Assembly: GCF_001426525.1 (NCBI RefSeq)
Contig: NZ_LMEW01000036.1
Coordinates: 195,947-259,946, forward strand
Source: Massilia sp. Root133
Lineage (GTDB): Bacteria; Pseudomonadota; Gammaproteobacteria; Burkholderiales; Burkholderiaceae_D
Length of the DNA: 64,000 nt
Reading direction: 5' to 3'
Below are positions 33,005-41,527 of this stretch, piece after piece. Numbering within the stretch: position 1 is the first letter of the stretch; the number at the start of each line of letters is the position of its first letter. The notes under the pieces were generated by a model that had not been told where the DNA came from, did no database searches, and saw only the letters and a list, made by a program, of their open reading frames with translations. Position numbers and translations under genes: made by a program.

Positions 33005-34183
33005 TCATCGGGCGTCGGCGCGCGGTTCGGCATTGAAGTCCACGGTGATCTGGCCGTCGCCGCTCGCCGTGTCGACCTCGAGCACGCGGTCGTGGAAGTT
33101 CGGGTTCGTCACGCGGATCGTGTGGCGGCCGGGTGCCAGCACGAGGCGCTTGACGGGAGGACTGACGCCGCGGTCGACGTCGTCGACGTAGACGACACCC
33201 CACGGCTGGATCTGCAACTTGTAGAGGTTGCCGTTCGGCGTGACGACGACACCGGGCAGCCGGGTGTCCGGCGCGGACTGGGCCTGGCCGGCGACGATGG
33301 GCGCGGCCGGGTTGGCGGGCGTTTGCGGCACGGCCGCCGGGCTCGCTGCCGGCGAATCCGGTGCGACATAGCCCTCGCCACTGTCCAGTGCGCCCGCGGC
33401 CGCGGCGCCGGTCGCGACGGACGGTTTATCGGCCTGCTGAGGCAACGTGAGCACGACGTGGTCGAACGAGCCCGAATCGCGCATTTCCGCGAACATGGCG
33501 AGCGCCAGCGCGATGAGGACGGCGCCGCCGCCGGCCGCGACGGCCCAGCGTTGCCAGCGGCTCAGGTTCAGGCTTCGGCGTGGGCGCTCGGCGGTCTGCA
33601 TGAACGCGGGTGGCGCGGCTGCGGGTGGCGCGGCTGCGGGACCGAGGTCGGGCGCAGGCGCAGGCGCGTCGGGCGGCATCGGCAGCGTCATGTGCGACGC
33701 CACCGCGGCCCCGACGGGCGGACCGAGCGGGACGATGCCGAGCAGGTCGCGCAGCTGTTCGATGCTCTGGGGGCGGCGCGCCGGGTCGGGATCCATGCAG
33801 CGGTCGACGGCATTCACGAGCGAATCGCTGTAGCCCTCGGCCCGGCCGGCCAATGGGCCCGTGGGTGCGAGCTCGCGCGTGATGGCGTAATGGATGATGC
33901 GTGCCAGCGCGTTCAGGTCATCGGCCTCCTGTGCTTCCGGCGGGCCGAAGTCGGTGGGAATCAGGAGCGGCTCGCCATTCTCGTGGAACACGATCGTGTC
34001 GGGCGTGATGGCGCGATGCGGCATGTGCATCGCGTACTGCAGTTCGAGCGACTGCAGGATCTGGCGAAGGATCTTGCGGCACCAGACTTCGTTGACCTGT
34101 TCGGGACTGTACTCGACGATGTCCCTGACGGTGCGGCCTTCGAGGTGCTGCTGCTCCGGTCCGATGGTAGTTAGGCTGGTCAT
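33005..34183 (-). CDS. Pseudokinase-like membrane protein with PEGA-like C-terminus
   Basis: 392 residues from ATG 34183 (MTSLTTIGPEQQH). The N-terminal part is only a protein kinase C-lobe: HRAITPDTIVF stands where HRDxKPxN should be, and TDFGPPEA resembles DFG; there is no glycine loop or VAIK lysine, and only 112 bp separate it from dbpA, so the N-lobe is really absent. A Pro/Ala-rich linker leads to one membrane helix (WAVAAGGGAVLIALALAMFA, about 200-220) and a C-terminal PEGA-like beta domain (RLVLAPGRHTIRVTNPNF). Catalysis is unlikely; a scaffold role next to the TssQ-like lipoprotein is inferred. Confidence 0.65.
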   Translation of the reverse strand: MTSLTTIGPEQQHLEGRTVRDIVEYSPEQVNEVWCRKILRQILQSLELQYAMHMPHRAITPDTIVFHENGEPLLIPTDFGPPEAQEADDLNALARIIHYAITRELAPTGPLAGRAEGYSDSLVNAVDRCMDPDPARRPQSIEQLRDLLGIVPLGPPVGAAVASHMTLPMPPDAPAPAPDLGPAAAPPAAAPPAFMQTAERPRRSLNLSRWQRWAVAAGGGAVLIALALAMFAEMRDSGSFDHVVLTLPQQADKPSVATGAAAAGALDSGEGYVAPDSPAASPAAVPQTPANPAAPIVAGQAQSAPDTRLPGVVVTPNGNLYKLQIQPWGVVYVDDVDRGVSPPVKRLVLAPGRHTIRVTNPNFHDRVLEVDTASGDGQITVDFNAEPRADAR

Positions 34184-34295
34184 TTTGCTAAGGCATGGGC
34201 TTGGCAAAATCATGCCAGATTTGTAGCGCCGGTGCCCGTGCACAACTCAACCGTGCGCGCCTGTTACAACTGTTACAAGCGCGACCTGTCGACTA

Positions 34296-35705
34296 TCAGT
34301 CGTCGATGAAGCGCATCTTGAAGTGCCGGCCCTTGATGGTGCCGAAATCCGGTCCCAGCGGGTTGGCGCCGTTCAGCCGGTCGAACGCCTGCTGCGCGAC
34401 CCGGCGGTCGAGCGCGACGTAGCTGACGAATTCGAAGATGGCGATCTTGCCGACCTGCTCCTTCAGCAGGCCCGCGTCGCCGGTGAGGGCGCCCAGCAGG
34501 TCGCCCGGCCGCAGCTTGTCCTTCTTGCCGCCGGAAACGCACAACGTGATCATCGGCGCGGGGTCGACCGCGCCGTCGTCGTCATCCAGTTCGCCGAGTG
34601 CATGCCACTCGGCCGTGAAGCCCTGTGCGTCCTCGATCAGCTTGACCCAGCGCTTTTCGTTCGGCGCGCACAGCGACAGCGCGAGGCCGTTCGCGCCCGC
34701 GCGTCCCGTGCGGCCGACGCGGTGCACGTGCACTTCCGGATCCTTGGACACGTCGACGTTGATGACGGCTTCCAGCCCCGCGATGTCGATGCCGCGCGCG
34801 GCCACGTCGGTGGCGACGAGCACCGCGCAGCTGCGGTTGGCGAAGCGCACGAGCGTCTCGTCGCGCTCGCGCTGTTCCATCTCGCCGTACAGTGCGAGCG
34901 CGGAAAAGCCCTGTTCGCGCAGGGCGTCCGCGACTTCGCGGCAGCGCGCCTTCGTGTTGCAGAACGCGATCGCGGACACGGGCCGGTGATGGCGCAGCAG
35001 CCGCGCGACGGCATCCACGCGGCCGTCGAAGCCGATCTCGTAGAAGCGCTGCTCGATGCGGGCCGGGGCGTGCGCCGTGTCGACGGCGACCTCGAGCGGA
35101 TCGCGCAGGAAGCGCGCGGTGGCGGCGCGGATGTCGTCGGGATACGTCGCGGAGAACAGCAGGGTCTGGCGATGCGCGGGGCATTCGCGCACGATGGCCG
35201 CGATCTCGTCGTAGAACCCCATGTCCGTCATGCGGTCGGCCTCGTCCAGCACGAGGGTACGCAGGCGCGCGAGGTCGAGCGTGCGGCGCTGCAGGTGGTC
35301 GCGGATGCGGCCCGGCGTGCCGACGGCGATGTGCGCGCCGAATTCCAGCGATGCGATCTGCGGCCGCATCGAGATGCCGCCCGTCAGCACGACGACCTTG
35401 ACGTTGCCGATGCCGCGCGCCAGGCGGCGCAGCTCGTTCGCGACCTGGTCGGCCAGTTCGCGCGTGGGGCACATGACGAGGCCCTGCACGGCGAACAGGG
35501 TCGGGTTCAGCTTCAGCAGCATGCCGATGCCGAACGCGGCCGTCTTGCCGCTGCCCGTCTTGGCCTGCGCGATGAGGTCGCGGCCTGCGAGTGCGAGCGG
35601 CAAGGTGGCCGCCTGCACGGGCGTCATATCCTTGTAGCCGAGCTGGTCGAGGTTGGCGAGGAAGGGGGCTGCGAGCTGCAGCGAGGAAAAGGTGGTGTCG
35701 GACAT
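34296..35705 (-). CDS. dbpA: ATP-dependent RNA helicase DbpA
   Basis: DEAD-box helicase of 50S ribosome assembly. 469 residues from ATG 35705 (MSDTTFSSLQ). Q motif region GYKDMTPVQAA, Walker A AKTGSGKT, LDEADRM, FSATYP, VATDVAARGIDI and HRVGRTGRAG. The C-terminal RNA-binding domain (LRPGDLLGALTGDAGLLKEQVGKIAIFEFVSYVALDR) is the one that recognises 23S rRNA hairpin 92. In-frame upstream starts would add up to 43 residues of unconserved sequence. Confidence 0.95.
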   Translation of the reverse strand: MSDTTFSSLQLAAPFLANLDQLGYKDMTPVQAATLPLALAGRDLIAQAKTGSGKTAAFGIGMLLKLNPTLFAVQGLVMCPTRELADQVANELRRLARGIGNVKVVVLTGGISMRPQIASLEFGAHIAVGTPGRIRDHLQRRTLDLARLRTLVLDEADRMTDMGFYDEIAAIVRECPAHRQTLLFSATYPDDIRAATARFLRDPLEVAVDTAHAPARIEQRFYEIGFDGRVDAVARLLRHHRPVSAIAFCNTKARCREVADALREQGFSALALYGEMEQRERDETLVRFANRSCAVLVATDVAARGIDIAGLEAVINVDVSKDPEVHVHRVGRTGRAGANGLALSLCAPNEKRWVKLIEDAQGFTAEWHALGELDDDDGAVDPAPMITLCVSGGKKDKLRPGDLLGALTGDAGLLKEQVGKIAIFEFVSYVALDRRVAQQAFDRLNGANPLGPDFGTIKGRHFKMRFIDD

Positions 35706-35754
35706 GGTGTCGGCGTTTCGTTGGCGCGACGAACCGGTGTTCATGTCGCGTGCT

Positions 35755-36018
35755 TCAGGGTGCCGGCTTCCAGACAGGCAAGCCGGTAAGGTCCAGATCG
35801 GGATCGTGTTTCCAGACCGGCAGGCCGGTCGCATCTGTTTCTGCCAGGTTCATCAGCATCAGCTGTTCCTGTTTCTGTGCCGTGCGGCGCGCCCGGGGAC
35901 GCTTGGCTGCCGCCGGAACTGCGGACGGAGACGAAGAAAGAGCCGCGGCGTCATCGTCGTGCGGCGCCGGCTCGAAGCCGGGCAGGTCGAAGGTCGCGTT
36001 GTCTTTCTTGTCTCTCAT
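35755..36018 (-). CDS. Small uncharacterised protein with TGLPVWK repeats
   Basis: 87 residues from ATG 36018 (MRDKKDNATFDLPGFEP). Acidic Pro/Ala-rich start, a basic centre (AAKRPRARRTAQKQEQ), and two copies of TGLPVWK separated by HDPDLDL at the C-terminus; the DNA repeat is CCAGAC(C/A)GGCA(G/A)GCCGGT. No family recognised. Codon usage matches neighbours. Located between dbpA and the initiator tRNA, same strand as both. Could be a real small gene or a fortuitous frame; the internal protein-level repeat favours real. Confidence 0.5.
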   Translation of the reverse strand: MRDKKDNATFDLPGFEPAPHDDDAAALSSSPSAVPAAAKRPRARRTAQKQEQLMLMNLAETDATGLPVWKHDPDLDLTGLPVWKPAP

Positions 36019-36081
36019 GCGCTGCGCTGGCCCAGAAAACAAAAGCCCGGCTACAAGAGTCGGGCTTGTTGTTACGGTATT

Positions 36082-36158
36082 TGGTTGCGGGGACAGGATT
36101 TGAACCTGTGACCTTCGGGTTATGAGCCCGACGAGCTGCCAGACTGCTCCACCCCGCG
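36082..36158 (-). tRNA. Initiator tRNA-fMet (CAU)
   Basis: 77 nt with encoded CCA. The anticodon stem has the three G-C pairs GGG/CCC around CTCATAA, and the acceptor starts C1 opposite A72, the mismatch that marks bacterial initiator tRNA. D-arm GTGGAGCAGTCTGGCAGCTC. Confidence 0.95.
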
Positions 36159-36216
36159 TCTGAGTACGCTATTTTAACCCGATCGGCGCCGGAGCGCAAA
36201 TCGGGTTGTCGATTCA

Positions 36217-37377
36217 TTAGCCAGCCACCCGCAGGCGCCACAGCGACGTCACCTCGGCCATGCGTGCCGCGGCCAGCGGATCGTCGGGATCGCTGGCCTT
36301 CGGGTGCGTGGGGCGGATGTCGTGGCGGCCGGCGACGTTCAGCCCCGCCTCGGTGATCCAGCCGAGCAGTTGATCGCGCGACCGCAGGCCCAGGTGCTCG
36401 GCCAGGTCGGACAGGATGAGCCAGCCTTCGCCGCCATCGCGCAGATGCTCTTTCAATCCCGCGAGAAAACCTTTCAACATGCGGCTGTCGGGATCGTAGA
36501 CGGCGTATTCGATGGCGGAGCTCGGCTTGCCCGGCAGCCAGGGCGGATTGCAGACGACCAGGTCGGCGCGGCCCTCGGGATACAGGTCGGCGCGCACGAT
36601 CTCGACCTGACCGGCGAGACCCAGGCGCTCGACGTTGGCACGGGCGCAGCCGAGCGCGCGCTCGTCCACGTCGGTGGCGAGCACGCCCTGCATGCCGCGA
36701 TGCGCCAGCACGGCCGACAGCACACCGGTACCGGCACCGATGTCGAACGCGAGCGTCGCGCCGGCCGGCAACGGCGCCTGCGCGACGAGCTCGACATATT
36801 CACCGCGCACCGGCGAGAACACGCCGTACCACGGGTGGATGCGCTCGTCGAGGGCGGGAATGAACACGCCCTTGCGGCGCCACTCGTGCGCGCCGATCAC
36901 GCCCAGCAGTTCGCGCAGCGAGGCGACGTACGGTTCCGTCGCCCCACCGTAGGCTTCCGTGCACGCTTCGCGCACGTCGGGCGCGCGGCGCAGCGGGACG
37001 CCGTGGTCCGCGTCGAACGGCATCAGCAGCATGGCCAGCGTGCGCGCGCGCTGCAGTTGCGCGAGGCGGTGGCGGTGGAATTGTTCGGTGAGCGTCGCCG
37101 GCGCCTTGCCGGCCTTGGCGCGTTTGGCGCGTGGACCTTTATGGTCGACGCGGCGCACGAGCGCCTGCAGCAGCTGGCGCGCGTTCTGGAAGTCGCCGCG
37201 CCACAGCAGCGCCGTGCCGTCCAGCGCGTGGCGCCAGGCCGCGTCGGCGCTCATCGTGTCGTCCGCGAGCACGACCTTCTTCGGCGCCGGCCAGCCGCTT
37301 TCGGAGCGCCAGCGCGCCGAGCGTTCCTCGCCGTGTTCGATCCAGCGGATGCGCACCGCGCCGTCGGGAGTCGTCAT
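36217..37377 (-). CDS. Class I SAM methyltransferase, NPPW type
   Basis: 386 residues from ATG 37377 (MTTPDGAVRIRW). The C-terminal half contains LAFDIGAGTGVLSAVLAHRG (motif I), ATDVDERALGCARANVERLG and VVCNPPWLPG, a catalytic motif of methyltransferases that modify nitrogen of glutamine, adenine or guanine. The N-terminal 150 residues are unfamiliar. The target is unknown; rRNA or protein are both possible. It starts 12 bp after the small zinc-ribbon gene. Confidence 0.78.
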   Translation of the reverse strand: MTTPDGAVRIRWIEHGEERSARWRSESGWPAPKKVVLADDTMSADAAWRHALDGTALLWRGDFQNARQLLQALVRRVDHKGPRAKRAKAGKAPATLTEQFHRHRLAQLQRARTLAMLLMPFDADHGVPLRRAPDVREACTEAYGGATEPYVASLRELLGVIGAHEWRRKGVFIPALDERIHPWYGVFSPVRGEYVELVAQAPLPAGATLAFDIGAGTGVLSAVLAHRGMQGVLATDVDERALGCARANVERLGLAGQVEIVRADLYPEGRADLVVCNPPWLPGKPSSAIEYAVYDPDSRMLKGFLAGLKEHLRDGGEGWLILSDLAEHLGLRSRDQLLGWITEAGLNVAGRHDIRPTHPKASDPDDPLAAARMAEVTSLWRLRVAG

Positions 37378-37388
37378 CGCGCGTCCGA

Positions 37389-37601
37389 TCAATGGTGGTG
37401 GTGCCAGTGGAGTTCGTTCGACTCGACGAAGGATTTCACGGCATCCGGGTTGCCGGTCGCGTGGCGCTTGATTTCGCCGCATTCGCAAATGCCCTGGTAG
37501 GGCTGGATGTGCGAGCAGGCGGACACTTTCTGCAGGGCGACCTTGACCGGCTTGGCGCATTTGGCGCACTTGAAGGTCAGGAAACGGGCGGGTTTGTTCA
37601 T
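37389..37601 (-). CDS. Small zinc-ribbon-like protein with His-rich tail
   Basis: 70 residues from ATG 37601 (MNKPARFLTFKCAKCAKP). CAKC near residue 12 and CEC near residue 45 could bind one metal, and the protein ends HWHHHH, a natural histidine cluster. No signal peptide. It lies between sbcC and the NPPW methyltransferase on the same strand. Function unknown; metal binding is inferred. Confidence 0.6.
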   Translation of the reverse strand: MNKPARFLTFKCAKCAKPVKVALQKVSACSHIQPYQGICECGEIKRHATGNPDAVKSFVESNELHWHHHH

Positions 37602-37639
37602 GATGAAAGAGAGCGATGAATCAAAGGAAGGGGCGCATT

Positions 37640-40600
37640 TTAGCACTGCACGGTCACGGCACTGCTGCCCCCGCCGGCCGGCCGGACGAGCACCTTGGTG
37701 GCGATCCGTTCCGTCATCTCCTGCACGTGCGAGATGACGCCGACCTTGCGGCCCAGCGACTGCAACGCGTCCAGCGCATCCATCGCGACGCCCAGCGTAT
37801 CACTGTCCAGGCTGCCGAATCCTTCGTCGATGAACAGCGATTCCACCTTGACGCGGTTCGACGACAGCGAGGCGAGGCCCAGCGCGAGCGCCAGCGACAC
37901 GAGGAACGATTCGCCGCCGGACAGGGAGTTTACGGAGCGGACTTCGCCGCCCATGTCCTGGTCGCGCACCATCAGCGCCAGCGACGGGCCGGCCGTGCTG
38001 ACGACGCGCTCCAGGCGGTAGCGCCGCGCCAGCTGGGCCAGGTGGGTGTTGGCATAGCCGAGCAGCACGTCGAGCGTGAATTGCTGGGCGTAGTTGCGGA
38101 ATTTCTTGCCGTCCGCGGAGCCGATCAGTTCCGCCAGCTTCGCCCACCGGTCCTCGACGGCGCGCTGGCGCTCGATCTCGGCCATCATCGAGCGCGCCCG
38201 CTCGCGCCGCTGCTCGTCCTCGCGGATGCGCATGGCGAGGCTCGCCGCCGCTTCGTGCGCGGCGTCCCGGTCGGTCTGGGCGCGGCGCAGGGCGGCCGCG
38301 ACCGAGTCGGCGTCCTGGCCCTGCGCGGTTGCCTGCTCAGCTGCCTGCTCAGTTGCCAGCTCAGTTGCTTGTCCCGTGGCGAGCGCGCCGTCCCCGGCCT
38401 GCGCGTCCGGCTGTTCGACGTCTGCCTGCGCCGGCGCCACGTCTTCGCGCAAACGTTCATGCTGTTCGCGCTGCGCACGGCGTTCGGCCAGGACGGCCGT
38501 CGCCTGGCGCAGGGCCGCGTCCAGTTCCTGCAGGGCCGCGCGTTCCTGGGCGATCCAGCCGGCGCCGACCTGGAGCAGGGCCGCGAGCTGCTGTTCGTTG
38601 GCCACGCTTTCCAGTGCCGGATCGCTGCCGTCGAACTCATGGATCCAGTGCGCGAGGCGCTCGCCGGCGTCGGCCAGTTCGCTCTGCAGGTCCGTAATGC
38701 GGCGCGCGGCCAGCGACTGCGCTTCCCGTACCCGCGCTTCCGCCTGCGCGGCCTGCAGGCTCGCGGCCTGGCAGGCGTTCACGGTGTCGCGTGCCGCGTT
38801 CACGGCACTCACAAGCTGTTGCTCGACGTCGCGCGCGGCGCGGCCGTCGAACAGTTCCGCACGTTCGACGCGGCGCGCGGCCAGGTCTGCATCCAGGCGG
38901 GCGAATTCGGCCTCCGCCTCGACGAGGCGCCGGCCGGCATGCTCCGTGCGCGTGGCTAGCGCGGCGTGCTCGGCGTCGAGGGTGCCGATGGCGCCCTGCA
39001 GCCGCGCAAGGCGTGCCGCCTGGTCATGCCATTCGCGCGCCTCGTTCGCGCGGACCTGGCGCCAGCCGGCGGGGTCGCGCTGCCATTGACTCTGCCAGCC
39101 GTCGCCGCACGCTTCCGCCAGCACGGGGTCCAGTTCGGCGAGCAATTCGGCCAGCGTGGCCGCGGCCGCTTCGCGCCGCGCGGCCAGCGCGGCGATGTCG
39201 GCATCCAGCCGCGCCAGCGTGCCTTGCGCCGTCTGCGCCGCGTCGAGCAGGCGCGCGTGTTCGCGGTTGGCCTGGTCCCAGGCCTGCTGGGCGGCATCGC
39301 GCGCGAGTTCGGCTCGGCGCAGGTCGCCGTCGCGTGTCTCGAGTTCTTCGTACGCCTTGCGCAGCGCGGCCTGTTCGGCCGCCAGCCAGCGGCCGCGCGC
39401 GTCGGTGCCCGCGTCGCTGTCCGGCGCGTCCGCCGCGAGCGGATTGTCGGCCCATTCCGCATCCAGCTGGGCGAGCGCGGCGGCGAGGCTGTCGCGTTCG
39501 CGTGCCAGCGCCGCCAGCCGTCCGCCGGCAGCATCGTACGCGGCCCGCTGGCCAGCCTGCTGGTCGACGTTGGCGCGCTGTTCGGCGCGGCGCGCGGCAA
39601 GTTCGGCGGACAGCTCTTCCAGCACGGCATGCAGCCGGTCGTCCTGGTGCCGGTAGGGGTGTTCCGTGCCGCCGCACACGGGGCAGGCGTCGCCGTCCAC
39701 GAGCGTGGCGCGCAGCTTTTCGACGCCGTCGGCGCACGCCAGCTGGGCCGTCTTCAGCATGCGCTCGGCCTGGGTGACGGCCGCGTCCAGCGCGATGCCC
39801 GCGGTGCGCGCGGCGTTGAGTGCTTCCTGCGCCTTCGCCTGCGCCTGGGTGGCCTGGGTGGCCTGTGCATCGAGGTCGGCCAGGCGGGAGCGCTGGGTGC
39901 GCAAAGCCTGCCAGGTGTGGTCGAGCGAGGCGAGGTGTTCGCGCCGCTTGTCGAGCGTGCGGCGTTCGGCGCGCAGGGCGTCGGCGTCGATGCCGTCGAG
40001 CGCCGCGGCTGCCTGCTTGCGCGCGGCTTCGCGCACGGCAAGGAGTTCGACGGAAGCCGACAGCGCGTGCGCCGTGCGCTGCGCCATCGCGGCGGCTTGT
40101 TCAGCGCCGGCGCGGGCCGCGTTCAGGGCCTGGGCGCTGGTGGCGTCCTGGCGCGCGGCCTGCTCGGCCTGGGCCAGGCGCTGGTCCCAGCGCGTCCATT
40201 GGGTGGCGAGCAGTTCGCGGGTGCCGTGCGCGGCGAGCCAGCCCGTCGTGTCGTGCAGCGCGCGCCGGCTCGCTTCCAGTTCCTCCGCCTTGGCCCGCAG
40301 GGCGGCCTGGGCCTGCGTCGACTCCGTGCGCACGCCGTCCTGCGCCGCGCGCGCCTTCGCGTGGGCGGGCGCGAGCGTGTCCAGCGTGGCGTCGAGGGCT
40401 TTCGCGCGGTCCAGCTGCGGCGCGGCCGCGCGCTGCGCGTCCTCGGCCGCTTCCAGCTTGCGTTCGGCCTCCATCAGGCCGCGTGCGGCCTGTTGCTGCG
40501 CATCGAGGGCACGTGCCAGTTCGTGTTCGCTGCCGGCCAGTCGGGCCTGCACCTGGCGCTGTTCGCCGGCCAGGCGGTTCAGGTCGGCGACGAGGGCGCG

Positions 40601-41527
40601 TGCAGGTTGCACGGCGTCCAGCGTGGCCAGCCGGCGCCGGCGGTCGGCAGCGGCGTCGGCCTCGGCGCGGGCCCTGGCCAGCGCGCCGTCCGCCTGGGTC
40701 TCGGCCGCGCGCAGCCGGTCCAGTTCCTGGTACCAGCGCAGGTGACGTTCCAGCGCGGCGCGGCGCGTCTCGGCCGTCGTCAGCGCGGCCTGGGCGGCGG
40801 CATGGTCGGCGTCGAGCTCGGCGCGCGCGTCCGGGCCGAGCGGCGCCTGGTCCTGCAGGCGCGACGTCAGGCGGCGCATGGCTTCCTGCTCCACGCGCCA
40901 GCGCTCGTAGGCGCGGCGCGAGATGTCGCTGTAGACGGCGCTGCCCGTCAGCGTTTCCAGCAGTTCGCCGCGCTCGTTCTCGTCGGTACGGACAAAGGCG
41001 GAGAATTCGTTCTGTGCGAGCAGCACGGAGCGTGTGAACTGTTCGAACGAGAGGCCGATGCGGCGCTCGATTTCGGCCAGCACCTCCGTCTTCGTGCCGC
41101 CCAGCGGTTGCAGGCCGGGCAGTTGTTGCAGGCTCATCGTGGACGGCTGCAGGGCGCCGGCCGCGCGGTTGCGCGAGCGCCGTACGCTCCAGCGCGCCCG
41201 GTAGCGCTGCTCGTCGTTGCCGACGAAGTCCACTTCGGCGAACGCGTCCGCCGTCCCGCGCCGCATCAGCGTGCGGCGGTCGGCGACGGACAGCGTTTCG
41301 TCGCCCACGTCGGGCAGGTAGTTGCCCACGCGCGGCCCCTTGATGAGGCGCGGCGTGGCGTCGTACAAGGCCAGGCACAAGGCGTCCAGCAGGGTGCTCT
41401 TGCCGGCGCCGGTGGGGCCGCTGATCGCGAACAGGCCCGACGAGACCAGCGGTTCGCTCTCGAAATCGACTTCGAATTCGCCGGCCAGCGAGGCCAGGTT
41501 CTTGCCGCCGATGCGCAGGATCTTCAT
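37640..41527 (-). CDS. sbcC: DNA repair exonuclease subunit SbcC
   Basis: 1295-residue SMC-like ATPase that with SbcD cuts DNA hairpins and protein-blocked ends. Walker A GPTGAGKST near residue 35, long Ala/Gln/Arg-rich coiled coils, zinc hook CPVCGG near 612, ABC signature LSGGESFLVSLALALGLAS and Walker B LFIDEGFGSLD. ATG at 41527 overlaps the sbcD stop by 4 bp (ATGA). Longer than the E. coli protein (about 1050), mainly in the coiled coil. Confidence 0.95.
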   Translation of the reverse strand: MKILRIGGKNLASLAGEFEVDFESEPLVSSGLFAISGPTGAGKSTLLDALCLALYDATPRLIKGPRVGNYLPDVGDETLSVADRRTLMRRGTADAFAEVDFVGNDEQRYRARWSVRRSRNRAAGALQPSTMSLQQLPGLQPLGGTKTEVLAEIERRIGLSFEQFTRSVLLAQNEFSAFVRTDENERGELLETLTGSAVYSDISRRAYERWRVEQEAMRRLTSRLQDQAPLGPDARAELDADHAAAQAALTTAETRRAALERHLRWYQELDRLRAAETQADGALARARAEADAAADRRRRLATLDAVQPARALVADLNRLAGEQRQVQARLAGSEHELARALDAQQQAARGLMEAERKLEAAEDAQRAAAPQLDRAKALDATLDTLAPAHAKARAAQDGVRTESTQAQAALRAKAEELEASRRALHDTTGWLAAHGTRELLATQWTRWDQRLAQAEQAARQDATSAQALNAARAGAEQAAAMAQRTAHALSASVELLAVREAARKQAAAALDGIDADALRAERRTLDKRREHLASLDHTWQALRTQRSRLADLDAQATQATQAQAKAQEALNAARTAGIALDAAVTQAERMLKTAQLACADGVEKLRATLVDGDACPVCGGTEHPYRHQDDRLHAVLEELSAELAARRAEQRANVDQQAGQRAAYDAAGGRLAALARERDSLAAALAQLDAEWADNPLAADAPDSDAGTDARGRWLAAEQAALRKAYEELETRDGDLRRAELARDAAQQAWDQANREHARLLDAAQTAQGTLARLDADIAALAARREAAAATLAELLAELDPVLAEACGDGWQSQWQRDPAGWRQVRANEAREWHDQAARLARLQGAIGTLDAEHAALATRTEHAGRRLVEAEAEFARLDADLAARRVERAELFDGRAARDVEQQLVSAVNAARDTVNACQAASLQAAQAEARVREAQSLAARRITDLQSELADAGERLAHWIHEFDGSDPALESVANEQQLAALLQVGAGWIAQERAALQELDAALRQATAVLAERRAQREQHERLREDVAPAQADVEQPDAQAGDGALATGQATELATEQAAEQATAQGQDADSVAAALRRAQTDRDAAHEAAASLAMRIREDEQRRERARSMMAEIERQRAVEDRWAKLAELIGSADGKKFRNYAQQFTLDVLLGYANTHLAQLARRYRLERVVSTAGPSLALMVRDQDMGGEVRSVNSLSGGESFLVSLALALGLASLSSNRVKVESLFIDEGFGSLDSDTLGVAMDALDALQSLGRKVGVISHVQEMTERIATKVLVRPAGGGSSAVTVQC

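Noticed and set aside
33005..34183. Frameshifted or truncated true protein kinase
   Set aside because: Only 112 bp separate it from dbpA and none of the other frames there encodes a glycine loop, so no lost N-lobe can be recovered; treated as a natural short form.
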